Of a stretch of DNA of 64,000 nucleotides, positions 35,035 to 43,631 are shown one piece after another. The translations under genes were made by a program, and so were the position numbers. Positions within the stretch are counted from its first letter, which is position 1; every line of letters starts with the position of its first letter. Origin of the DNA: DASRDR01 sp963812945 [NCBI: uncultured Candidatus Rokubacteria bacterium] (lineage in GTDB: Bacteria; Methylomirabilota; Methylomirabilia; Rokubacteriales); contig CAWEXD010000006.1 in NCBI GenBank assembly GCA_963812945.1, positions 73,742 to 137,741 of the forward strand, in the 5' to 3' direction. Under the pieces are notes generated by a model. It had not been told where the DNA came from and did not search any database. It saw only the letters and a program-made list of their open reading frames with translations.

Positions 35035-35448
35035 TTACGCGTACATCGGCCGGCGGTCGTTCAGCGCGAGCCAGCCGCGCCCCACTCGGTAGACGAACCA
35101 GAGCCCCACCACGGCGAGGGGCAGCCAGGCGATGATGATCCCGATTCCGAACGTGACCACGATGAAGAGCAGACAGAGGGCCACCCACAAGAGCCCGAAC
35201 CAGAACGTCCGGATCTGCCACCGGAAGTGCGACTCGAGGAGCGTGCCGTGCGCCTCGCCGCGCTTCACGTAGTTCAGGATGACCGCCACGATGGACGGCC
35301 ACCCGGTGAGGAACGCGCCCACCACGGTGGCGGCGCCGACGATGCCGGTGACCAGACTGAAGGCGTGGAGCGCATAGATGATGTGCGTCACGCGGACCAG
35401 CGATGGCCGCGGCTCGGCATTGTCGTGAGCCGGCGACGAGGCGTTCAC
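35035..35448 (-). CDS. four-helix membrane protein, COG3671-like
   Basis: A 137-residue integral membrane protein with three to four hydrophobic segments (THIIYALHAFSLVTGIVGAA, IVAVILNYVKRGEAHGTLLE, FWFGLLWVALCLLFIVV, IIIAWLPLAVVGLWFVYRVG). The segment HGTLLESHFRWQIRTFWFG matches a conserved bacterial membrane family (COG3671, related to DUF4870) of unknown function. The GTG at 35448 follows TGGAGCG; an upstream ATG in frame would add a non-hydrophobic, unsupported stretch. Confidence 0.7.
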   Translation of the reverse strand: MNASSPAHDNAEPRPSLVRVTHIIYALHAFSLVTGIVGAATVVGAFLTGWPSIVAVILNYVKRGEAHGTLLESHFRWQIRTFWFGLLWVALCLLFIVVTFGIGIIIAWLPLAVVGLWFVYRVGRGWLALNDRRPMYA

Positions 35449-35534
35449 CGCTCCAGTATACGGATACCTGATGCGCGCCGTCTCGGTGCGGCCTACCGCC
35501 TGTGCCACTGCCGGCGGCCCGGAGCGAGCGCCGA

Positions 35535-36674
35535 TCAGAGCGGCCGGATGCCAGGCAGGTTGCGGAAGCGGTCGGCGACCGAGCCGGCCCGGGCGCTGGC
35601 CGAGCCTGTCGACCCCGCGCGACCGGAGTAGCCCGAGCCCCCGGCGACGCCGGATGGGCCCCGCGGACCCGAGCGCGCGCCCTCGCGCCCGGTGCCGCCC
35701 GCGCCGCCGCTGCCACCGCTCCCGCCCGAGCCCGCCGCGCCGGCAGGTCCCCCGGACACGTCAGGTCGGATCAGCCGGTCGAGCTCGGGGAATCGCGAGT
35801 CGTAGATGAGCTCGATGGACCCCCCGTCTCCGCCTCTGCCGCCGTTTCCTCCCGGTCCACCTGACCCCCCGGTCCCCCCGGGGCCCCCCGGGCTTCCCGT
35901 GCCCCCTTGCCCCCCGCTCCCGCCGGCGCCACCGTCCCCGCCGGCCCCGCCCGGGCCCCCCCGCGCCAGGAGCGTGACCGACGCATCCGGCGGTGCCAGG
36001 AGGAAGTCGCTCTCGCTGCCCTCGATCCGGATGGCCAGCAGTCGGTTGTAGAACCGGGTCCGGACCAGCGTCGCGTAGGCGCGGAGGCGGGGCCCGTGAC
36101 CCCCGTCGCCTCCTTCTTCACCCGGGCCGCCAGGCTCGCCGGGCTGCCCGACATAGCCGCGGAGGAATCCCGGGTGTCCGCCGCGCCCGTGCCGCCCGCG
36201 GGCTCCCGGCGCCCCGATCCCCCCTCCCTCGCGGACACAAGCATACTCGGGCTCGAACCGGAGCGTCTCGCTGAATCGATCCGGCCGGTAGCGGAACGAC
36301 GTCTGGATCTCGTAACCGCGCTCGACCGTGGCCAGCATGTCGCGCCGCGGGTGGTACCACCCCTGCTCGTCGACCGTCCCCTGGCTGCTGACGAAGACGA
36401 AGTTCCCGAAGTCCAGGAACCCGTTCCGCCGAGCCTGCCGGTCGCCGACCCAGGTCTCGAAGCGCGCGGGGCTGTTCTGATCCTCGAGCTTGGCCTCGAC
36501 CCTGACCCACATCTGGACCGGCTCGCGCGGGCAGATCTTCTTCACGGGCCGCCGGATGTCCGCCTGCATGCTCACGACGTCGGCGCCTTGCAGGCTGACC
36601 GTGTTTTCCCCGACCAAGGACTTGTAGGCGGTGCACGCGCCGAGCGCGAGAACCAGGAGCCCGACCGTCGGCAT
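35535..36674 (-). CDS. collagen-like glycine-rich lipoprotein
   Basis: About 379 residues. The N-terminus is a lipoprotein signal (MPTVGLLVLALGACTAYKSL, lipobox LGAC). A mixed globular domain follows (residues about 20-155, with QMWVRVEAKLEDQ and YEIQTSFRYRPDRFSETLRF). Two collagen-like Gly-x-x and Gly-Gly tracts then alternate with a short hydrophobic beta segment (RFYNRLLAIRIEGSESDFLL and SIELIYDSRFPELDRLI). Bacterial collagen-like lipoproteins are often surface-exposed and interact with substrates or hosts; the role here is unknown. A TTG start at 36752 with a better ribosome site would lengthen the N-terminus by 26 residues. Confidence 0.75.
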   Translation of the reverse strand: MPTVGLLVLALGACTAYKSLVGENTVSLQGADVVSMQADIRRPVKKICPREPVQMWVRVEAKLEDQNSPARFETWVGDRQARRNGFLDFGNFVFVSSQGTVDEQGWYHPRRDMLATVERGYEIQTSFRYRPDRFSETLRFEPEYACVREGGGIGAPGARGRHGRGGHPGFLRGYVGQPGEPGGPGEEGGDGGHGPRLRAYATLVRTRFYNRLLAIRIEGSESDFLLAPPDASVTLLARGGPGGAGGDGGAGGSGGQGGTGSPGGPGGTGGSGGPGGNGGRGGDGGSIELIYDSRFPELDRLIRPDVSGGPAGAAGSGGSGGSGGAGGTGREGARSGPRGPSGVAGGSGYSGRAGSTGSASARAGSVADRFRNLPGIRPL

Positions 36675-36867
36675 GGCACAGGACCGGCGGCGGCGCTCGG
36701 ACCCGCAGATGAGACGGCTCGGCTCGTGACCCAGGGTGAAGCGTCGTCGCAAGGGCAGCTCCCCCGGAGCCCGCCGTCACCCAGGGGGGCCCGTTGCCGG
36801 CGTCGTCGCGCGGCGTCGCCGGAGCCTAGCGCGAGCCGTGGGTGGCCGACAAGGCCGCCCGCCGCCG

Positions 36868-38115
36868 CTACGCGTGCGCCACGCGCCAGCTGAGGCGCCG
36901 CAAGAGCCACAGCGCGATGCCCATGTTGAGGAGGTTCCAGGCAAACCCGTTGACGAACGCCGCCCGGTACGACTCCGTGAGATCGAAGATCGCGCCGGAC
37001 ATCCAGCCGCCGAGCGCCATGCCGGCGACGGTGGCCGAGAGGACCAGGGTGATCCGCGTTCCCGCCTCGGCCGGCGGGAAGTGCTCGCGCACGATCAGCG
37101 CGTAGCTGGGCACGATGCCGCCCTGTGACAGGCCGAACAGCGCCGACACGACGAAGAGCGAGAGGAGCCCGTCGAACGGGAGGTAGAGCAAGAGAGACAG
37201 AGCCTGCCCGCCGGATCCGAGGATCAAGGTCAGGAGCGGACCAATGCGGTCCGCCAGCCACCCGGACGCCAGGCGGCTGACGACGCCGAAGCCGAGCATG
37301 ACCGAGAGCATCTCGGCGCCGTGCGAGGTGCCGTGCCCCAGGTCGCCGCTGTACGCGACGATGTGGACCTGGGGCATCGACATCGCGACGCAGCACGCGA
37401 TTCCCGCGACCATCAGGAGCACCTGCAGCATGTTCGGCGACAGGGAGCGCGGCAGGCGTGTCGATGCGCGCGCGGCGGAGGCGGTCGTGCCATGCGTCAC
37501 GGGCGACCGGCGGCGGAGCACGAGGGCGAGCGGGAGCATGGTCACCGCGCAGAACACGCCGATGCCCAGATGCGTCGCGCGCCATCCGGCGGTCTGCGTG
37601 AAGTGCTGCACGATCGGCGGCCAGATCGTCCCCGCCAGATAGCTGCCGCACGAGCAGATGGCCACCGCGAGCCCCCGGCGGCGCGAGAACCAGTGGGACG
37701 TGTCGGCGATCATCGGGCCGAACAGGGCCGAGCTGCCGAGGAAGCCGATCAAGAGCCCGTAGGCCGCCGTGAACTGCCACAGGCTGGTGGCGGCGCTCGC
37801 GCCGGCGTAGCCGAGCGCCAGCGCGGTCGCTCCGGCCACGACGGGCACGAAGACGCCGAAGCGGTCGGCGAGCCGTCCCATCAGGATCTGCCCGACCACG
37901 AACGAAACCATCGACATCGTGTAGGGCAGGGACGCATCGGCACGCGTCGCGGCGAACTCCGCCTGGATCGCGGGCAGCACGACCACGGCGCTCCACATTC
38001 CCACGCTGCCGATCGTCATGATGAGGAGCGAGATTGCCAGCCGCAGCCACGCGTAGGGGGTTTCCAGCTCGGTGGGGGCGCTGGCGGAGGCGGGTGAATC
38101 CCGCTGGGCCGTCAC
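36868..38115 (-). CDS. MFS transporter, OFA-like
   Basis: A 12-span major facilitator of about 415 residues. The first helix begins WLRLAISLLIMTIGSVGMWS; the loop 2-3 motif is GRLADRFGVFVPVVAG and the seventh-eighth loop motif is GWLADRIGPLLTLILG. SHWFSRRRGLAVAICSCGSY resembles oxalate/formate and monocarboxylate transporters. The substrate is not assigned. The start is uncertain: GTG at 38115 (chosen, places helix 1 near residue 25) or ATG at 38169. A 250-bp divergent region separates it from the selenoprotein gene. Confidence 0.82.
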   Translation of the reverse strand: MTAQRDSPASASAPTELETPYAWLRLAISLLIMTIGSVGMWSAVVVLPAIQAEFAATRADASLPYTMSMVSFVVGQILMGRLADRFGVFVPVVAGATALALGYAGASAATSLWQFTAAYGLLIGFLGSSALFGPMIADTSHWFSRRRGLAVAICSCGSYLAGTIWPPIVQHFTQTAGWRATHLGIGVFCAVTMLPLALVLRRRSPVTHGTTASAARASTRLPRSLSPNMLQVLLMVAGIACCVAMSMPQVHIVAYSGDLGHGTSHGAEMLSVMLGFGVVSRLASGWLADRIGPLLTLILGSGGQALSLLLYLPFDGLLSLFVVSALFGLSQGGIVPSYALIVREHFPPAEAGTRITLVLSATVAGMALGGWMSGAIFDLTESYRAAFVNGFAWNLLNMGIALWLLRRLSWRVAHA

Positions 38116-38367
38116 GGGACGGTTGACATCGCGGCGGCAGGCGACCCAGCCATGGCCACATAGTCGCATCGACGATCCGTCAAGGAAAGGCCGTCCGGAC
38201 CTTGCCGTCAGGATTTCGCAGGACGGCCCGGCAGCGTGGAGTTCTCCGACGGTCTCGGGCGCGAGCCCGTGCGTTCCGGACGGTGATAGGCTGAAGTGGC
38301 GGGGGGCGTACCAGCGGACCTTCGGCGCGAGGCACCGAAATCGGGATTCGAACATCAGGAGACACCC

Positions 38368-39471
38368 ATGGTGACGCTGTTGACGTCGGTGGGAGAGGTC
38401 GAGGCCCCGGAGGCGCGGGTCGAGGGCGAGCGGCTCTGGCTTCCGGAAGCGGAGCTCGAAGCGGCGACCGGGTGGTCGATGAAGCCCGAGGGCCTCTGCC
38501 GCGGCAGCACGTGCGTGCCGATCCCGCCCGGCCGTCGATCGGAGTGGAGCCGCGCGGGCCGCGTCGACGCCGCCGCGCTCTGGCGGCACCAGGGCAAGCC
38601 GGTCCTCCGCAGCGCGGCCGGTGACGTGTGGGCGCTCGGGGAGAGCGCGGGGGACCGCGGGACGGCGCTCGAAGCCTTGGAGGCGCCGGACTTCACGCTC
38701 CCGGACTCGGCTGGGCGGCTGCACTCCTTGTCCGACTACCGCGGGAAGAAGGTGCTGCTCGTGTCGTGGGCGTCCTGGTGAGGGTGCCGCCGCGACCTGC
38801 CCGTGTGGCAGGAGCTCTACGAGGAGCTGAAGGGCCGGGGCTTCATGGTGATCGCGGTCGCGCTGGACAGCCGCGCCGGTGATCCCGAGAAGTGGATCGA
38901 GGCCGCTCGGCCGAGCTACGTGTCCCTGATCGACCGCGATCATCGGCTCGCCGAGCTCTACCACATGGTGAACGTGCCGCAGGCGGTGTGGATCGACGAG
39001 CGAGGCCGGATCGTGCGGCCGACCGAGTCGGCGGGCGCCTACGAAGGCTTCCGCAAGATGGACCGCGCGACGCGGCAGATGCCGGAGGACGTCGCGAGGG
39101 TCACGGCCGACGCCAAGGCCACCTACGTCAGCGCGATCCGCGACTGGGTGCTGAACGGTCCCGCGAGCAAGCACGTCTTCGATCCCGAGGGCGCCCGGGC
39201 CCGCGTCACCGTCCCCACGGAGCGCGTCGCCCGGGCCCACACGGCGTTCCGGCTCGGGCAGTACCTGATCCGCAAGGGACATGCGGAAGAGGGCGACCGA
39301 TGGCTGGCGGAGGCGAGCGAGCTCCACCCGGAGTCCTGGGCGATCTGGCGCCAGCGGGCCGCCGTCAACGAGGTGGGGCTGGCCTCGCCGCCGGCCTTCT
39401 GGGAGCGGGTCGACGCGCTCGGCGAGCGGCGGTACTACGCGCCCGTGGACATGGAGGGCATGCCGGGGTAG
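38368..39471 (+). CDS. AhpC/TSA (Redoxin) selenoprotein, TGA at 38779-38781 read as Sec
   Basis: With read-through this is a 367-residue protein. The N-terminal domain (residues 1-105) contains LCRGSTCVPIPPG. A thioredoxin/AhpC-type domain starts at EAPDFTLPDSAGRLHSLSDY. Its active site reads VLLVSWASW-TGA-GCRRDLPVWQEL, so the TGA falls exactly where the resolving-pair Cys of the CxC/UGC motif is expected (codon 138). The fold then continues intact: VIAVALDSRAGDPEKWIEAA, VNVPQAVWIDERGRIVRP (cis-Pro loop). A long helical domain follows. A hairpin with GU loop 22 nt after the TGA supports Sec insertion. The ATG at 38368 follows AGGAGA. Naive callers split it into 38296-38781 and 38803-39471. 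Confidence 0.85.
38796..38812 (+). promoter_or_regulatory. bacterial SECIS hairpin for the Redoxin selenoprotein
   Basis: CCTGCC (38796-38801) pairs perfectly with GGCAGG (38807-38812) around loop CGTGT. The loop G and U (38803-38804) lie 22-23 nt after the TGA at 38779-38781, close to the spacing of the 8633 case. Confidence 0.7.
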
Positions 39472-39484
39472 CCGCGGACACCTC

Positions 39485-40153
39485 TCAGCGGCCCGCGGTG
39501 TGCGCGCTCCAGTAGTGATGCGTCTTGGCGACCACCGTGATGACGCTCTTCACCTGGTCCTCCAGCGCGAAGCTCGAATCCGCGGGCACCAGGAGTCGCT
39601 CCTCGTCGCAGCGCGCCTCGACGTTCTCGAGGATGATCGTGGCGCAGAGCCACGCCGCCATCCTGGGCGATTCGCAGGTGACCGCCAGCCAGCCGGGCGC
39701 CGCCGGCTCGGAATAGAGCCCGGTCGTCTCCCAGATGCCCCGGCGGATCTCCTCCACCGCGCCGGATGGGTCGGGCGCGGCGTCGCCGAGGGCCCCGCCC
39801 GAGAGCGCGCTCTCCGGTCCCCGGTGGGGCGGCCCGCCGAAGAGGGCCAGCTCGCAGAAGCTAGACCACATGGCCCCCCAGTCGGGCCGTCCGTCGGACC
39901 GCCAGACGAAGGACGCCGCGGACATGGGCGCCCCGGGTGGGACCGACTCCGGCTCGAAGACCTCGCGTCGACCCGCTGGGACCGCGCGGAGCGTCGCCGC
40001 CAGCCTCGCGTCCGCCTCCGGCGCCCCGTCGAGGCGCAGGAGCTCGACCGGAATTCCCAGGACATCCGCGAGCTGGCGGCATTGCGCGCGCCAGTCGTCC
40101 AGGATCGTGTACGGAATGTCGACGGGGGACACGACGACCACGTGCGTGGACAA
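39485..40153 (-). CDS. conserved protein of unknown function
   Basis: About 222 residues, soluble. The opening STHVVVVSPVDIPYTILDDW looks like an alternating strand-helix fold. Later marks are WGAMWSSFCELALFGGPPHR, GWLAVTCESPRMAAWLCATI and VKSVITVVAKTHHYW. I do not recognise a family. The TTG at 40153 is preferred because CAGGAGAGCGCC is directly upstream; the ATG at 40186 (11 codons earlier) lacks a ribosome site. It is convergent with the selenoprotein gene, which ends 13 bp away. Confidence 0.55.
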   Translation of the reverse strand: MSTHVVVVSPVDIPYTILDDWRAQCRQLADVLGIPVELLRLDGAPEADARLAATLRAVPAGRREVFEPESVPPGAPMSAASFVWRSDGRPDWGAMWSSFCELALFGGPPHRGPESALSGGALGDAAPDPSGAVEEIRRGIWETTGLYSEPAAPGWLAVTCESPRMAAWLCATIILENVEARCDEERLLVPADSSFALEDQVKSVITVVAKTHHYWSAHTAGR

Positions 40154-40222
40154 GGCGCTCTCCTGGTTGGAGTACGATGGGAGCATCAGCGTCGGCCGCG
40201 TCGGCTTCGGGGAGCGAGCATC

Positions 40223-40468
40223 ATGGCACTGTACGATTTTCGGTGCACCGCGTGCGGGCTCGAGTTCGAGGTCTCACGGCCGATGGCGCAGGCCGCTGAC
40301 CCCGCGTTCTGTCCGGTCGACGGTGCGGAAAGCCGGCGCTTCTTCACGATGCCCATGACGTTCTCCAAGCCGAGCCCCGGGGGACGTCCTGCGCCGCCGA
40401 CTCCGGCCCGAGGCTTCCGCCACCACGGGCACAGTCATGGGCCGGGCGCGGGGTCCCACACCCACTGA
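40223..40468 (+). CDS. FmdB-type zinc-ribbon protein with His-rich tail
   Basis: An 81-residue protein. The opening MALYDFRCTACGLEFEVSRP is the FmdB/CxxC_CXXC_SSSS family start with the first CxxC. The second knuckle reads FCPVDG, so the fourth ligand is Asp-Gly rather than the usual CPxCG, and only three Cys remain. The tail is Pro-rich and ends with His-rich GFRHHGHSHGPGAGSHTH, which could bind metal. It may be a regulator or a metallochaperone; no partner is adjacent. Confidence 0.75.
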   Translation: MALYDFRCTACGLEFEVSRPMAQAADPAFCPVDGAESRRFFTMPMTFSKPSPGGRPAPPTPARGFRHHGHSHGPGAGSHTH

Positions 40469-40480
40469 GAGCCGCCGCCC

Positions 40481-41996
40481 TCAGGCGAGGCGCGTTTCGG
40501 ATCCGCGTGTCCGACGCCGGCGGAGCGCGCCCACGACCGGCAGGACGAGCGACAGGAGGACCAGGGCGAGCAGGATGGCGGCCAGCGGGCGCTGGACGAA
40601 GATGGCCGGGCTGCCGAACGACAGGAGCAGCGACTGGCGCAGAGATGTCTCGAGCAGGGGCGCCAGCACCACCGCCAGCACCATCGGCGCCCGGGGGAAG
40701 TCGAGCTTCATCATCAACCAGCCGACGGCGCCGAACGCGAGGCAGATCACGACGGTCGTGAAGTCGAGCGTGCTCGCGTAGGCGCCCACCAGCGAGATGA
40801 CGAGGATGCCGGGCGCGAGGTAGGCGTAGGGAACCCGGAGGATCGACGCGAAGAGCGGCGCGAGCGGCAGGTTGATGACGAGCAGGATGACGTTGCCGAT
40901 GAACATGCTGGCGATCAGGCCCCAGACGAGCTGGGGCTGCTCCGTCATCAGCATGGGGCCGGGCCGCATGCCTTGCAGGATGAGGGCGGCGAGCAGCACG
41001 GCGGTGCTCGCGGAGCCCGGGATCCCGAGGGCGAGCATGGGGATGCAGGCACCATGGGCGGCCGAGTTGTTGGCCGACTCCGCGGCGGCGACGGCATCGA
41101 GCGCGCCCTTGCCGAAGCGCTCCGGGTGGCGGCTGAAGCGACGCTCGGTGACGTAGGCGAGCATCGAGGCGATGGTCGGGCCGGCGCCCGGCATGATGCC
41201 CACGAGGAAGCCGACCAGGCCGCCCCGCACGATCGCGCCCCGGCTCTCGGCCCACTCCTCCGCGGTCAGCCACATGCTGCGGAGGCTCGCGCGAATCGGC
41301 TTCAGCTCCTCGAAGCGCTCGAGCGAGCTCAGCACCTCGGCGATGCCGAAGATGCCGATCGCCACGGGGAGGAAATCGATGCCCTCGACGAGCTCGACCT
41401 GCCCGAAGGTCAGCCGCGGGATCCCGGTGATGGGATCGACGCCGACCATGGCGACCATCAGGCCGAGGAGAGCGGCCATGAGCGCCCGGACCGTCGACGA
41501 GCCGCCCAGACTCGCGCTGGCGGTGATCCCGAGGGCCGCCAGCAGGAAGTACTCCGGGGCGTTGAACTTGAGGGCGAACTCGCTGAGCACGGGCGTGAGC
41601 AGGGCGACGGCGGCGACCGCCGCCATTCCGGCGGCGAACGACCCGATGGCGGCGATGCTGAGCGCGGCGCCGGCCCGCCCGCGGCGCGCGATCTGGTAGC
41701 CGTCCACCGCGGTCATCACGCTGGCCGCCTCGCCCGGCACGTTGACCAGCACCGAGGTGAGCGTGCCGCCGTACATGCCGCCGTACATGATGCCGGCCAG
41801 CATCACGATCGCGGTGACCGGCGGCAGCCCGAAGGTGAGGGGGAGCAGAAGGGCCATGCCGGCCGAGGGCCCGATCCCGGGCAAGGCGCCGATGATCTGC
41901 CCGAGCACCACGCCCACCACGACGAACGACAGGTTGAGCGGGGTCAGCGCCGTCGCGAAGCCGCCCGCCAGGAGCCCAAGGGAGTCGATCGGACAC
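40481..41996 (-). CDS. tctA: tripartite tricarboxylate transporter TctA-type permease
   Basis: About 500 residues with 11-12 hydrophobic segments. Family blocks: GVVLGQIIGALPGIGPSAGM, MYGGMYGGTLTSVLVNVPGE, VGFLVGIMPGAGPTIASMLA, ACIPMLALGIPGSASTAVLL. It is the large channel subunit of a TTT transporter for di- or tricarboxylates. No start codon lies directly in the good frame; GTG at 41996 lies in the adjacent frame and would give V-S-I-D-S-L after removing one C (GTGTCCGATC), so an indel at codon 3 is likely. The open frame that extends into tctB is an indel artefact, not a true fusion. Confidence 0.85.
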
Positions 41997-42015
41997 CCTC
42001 CGTGCGGGCGCGCCG

Positions 42016-42469
42016 TCAGAATCCGGTGAGGCCGGTGGGCAGGCGCACGCCGAGCCACCGGACGAAGACGACGTAGATCAGTCCGGTCGTGATGGCCGTC
42101 GTCGCGAGGCTCGGCGCGATCCCGCGCCGCTGCGACGACGATCAGCAGGAAGACCATGAACAGCGCCGCGCTGGACATCATGCCGAGCACGGGCGACAGC
42201 ACGGCGAACGCGACGAGGGCGGCGAAGGCCATGGCGACGCGCCGAAAGCCCTCCCGGTCCGGCCACTCAACCCCGGCGGCACCCCCGCGGCCGCGCGTCT
42301 CGACGAGCAGAAGCGCGGACAGCAGCACGCCGGCCCCCGCCGCCCAGATGGGGAGGAAAGCCGGCCCCGGGGTGAAGTCGCTCCAGTAGCCGAGGTGCCA
42401 GGTCCCGAGCGCGGCGGTGGCCGACAGCGCGAGGAGCGCGATCGCCGGAAGGACGTCGCTCATCCTCAT
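42016..42469 (-). pseudogene. tctB: TctB-type small membrane subunit, frameshifted
   Basis: Starts MSDVLPAIALLALSATAALG and continues WHLGYWSDFTPGPAFLPIWA, a TctB-like four-helix protein. Near 42128-42145 the good frame shifts by one base; the correct end reads ATTAITTGLIYVVFVRWLGV, then RLPTGLTGF and TGA. TctB is the small membrane subunit working with TctA and the TctC binding protein. The alternative starts are 42469 and 42463. Confidence 0.75.
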
Positions 42470-42491
42470 CGCTGTCGGCCGGCCGGCTCGG

Positions 42492-43498
42492 CTACTTCTT
42501 GGCGAGACCCAGCTCCGCCATCAGCGTCCGGTAGGTCTCCTGCTGCTTGGCGAGGTACTCCTTGACCCGATCGAGGCCGTAGAACTCGCTCCGCTGGAAC
42601 TTCTGCCTTGAGACCGTCCTGCCAGGCCTTGGTGTTCGACGACCTTGCGGAACTTGTCCTCCCACCACACGGCGAGCTCGGGCTCGATGCCCGGCGGCAG
42701 CGCGACGCTCCAGTTCTGACCGAACACGACGTCGTAGCCCTGCTCCTTCGCGGTCGGCACGTCCTTGTAGGAGTCCTCGGGGCGGCGCTTCTCGGACAGG
42801 ATCGCGAGCGGGCGCGCCTTTTGGGCCTTGATCTGCTCGAGGCCCTCCTCGAGCGTGCCGAAGGTGGCCTCGACGTTGCCACCGAGGAACGCGGCCAAGC
42901 GCGGCCCCGCCGCCGTCGAACGGCACGTAGGTGAACTTGACGCCGCCGGCCTTCTCGAGCAGGGCCGTGGACAGGTGATCGGTGCCGCCGGTCTGGGCGC
43001 CGGCGATCCGGACCCGGCGCGGCTCCTTCTTCGCGGCCTCCATGAAGTCCTTCAGGGTCCGGTACGGCGAGTTGGGCGCGACGAGGAGGACGAGCTCCGA
43101 CTGGATGAAGCCGGCGACCGGCACGATCTGGTCGATCACCGACGGGGTGCCTTGCATGATCGGCGTGGTGTACACCGGCTGGGCGATGCAGAGCAGCGTG
43201 TTCTCGTCACCCTTCTTGCCGAGCGCGTGGTTGTAGGCATTGGCCCACGAGCCGCCCGGTGCGGTTCTGCACCACGACCGGGTTGGGGACGATCTTCTCT
43301 TCCGCTCATGATCTTGACGACGTTGCGCATGATGACGTCGGGCGTCCCGCCGGGGCTCGAGCCGACGGTGATCTCGATCGGCCCCGTCGGCGCCTTGCCC
43401 TGCGCCGTGACCGGAGTGGGAGCGAGCGCCGCGATCACTCCGAGGGCCAGCAGGGCGGCGAGCGTTCGAGCGCGGCCGGGGATCCCGTTCGTGGGCAT
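42492..43498 (-). pseudogene. tctC: TctC-type solute-binding protein, several frameshifts
   Basis: A Bug/TctC periplasmic binding protein broken into at least four frames. The start has a Sec signal (ARTLAALLALGVIAALAPTP). The pieces in order carry ITVGSSPGGTPDVIMRNVVK, VPVAGFIQSELVLLVAPNSP, GGTDHLSTALLEKAGGVKFT, NVEATFGTLEEGLEQIKAQK, DVVFGQNWSVALPPGIEPEL and YLAKQQETYRTLMAELGLAK. Each piece is well conserved, so indels rather than decay seem likely. ATG at 43498 follows AGGGAGGAAACCCG. It heads the TctC-TctB-TctA operon. Confidence 0.8.
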
Positions 43499-43631
43499 CG
43501 GGTTTCCTCCCTGTGTTGGTGCGATGGGGGGCGCGTTACAGAGCCGAGCGTAGAATGGCCCTCGCGCTCTCGTCAATAGCGTCGGTGGCTCCGGGTGCCC
43601 GACGTCGAGGGGCCGGTGCTATCCTCGGGGC

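Noticed and set aside
35680-35980. Glycine-rich DNA tract as a CRISPR or VNTR
   Set aside because: Repeats are codon-level Gly tracts of variable length without constant spacers; it is coding sequence of the collagen-like lipoprotein.
38803-39471. Separate Redoxin gene starting at 38803
   Set aside because: It lacks the first half of the thioredoxin fold; it is the continuation of the preceding frame through TGA.
40481-42469. Apparent TctB-TctA fusion protein
   Set aside because: The true TctB end is readable in another frame just before tctA; the fusion results from one-base shifts.
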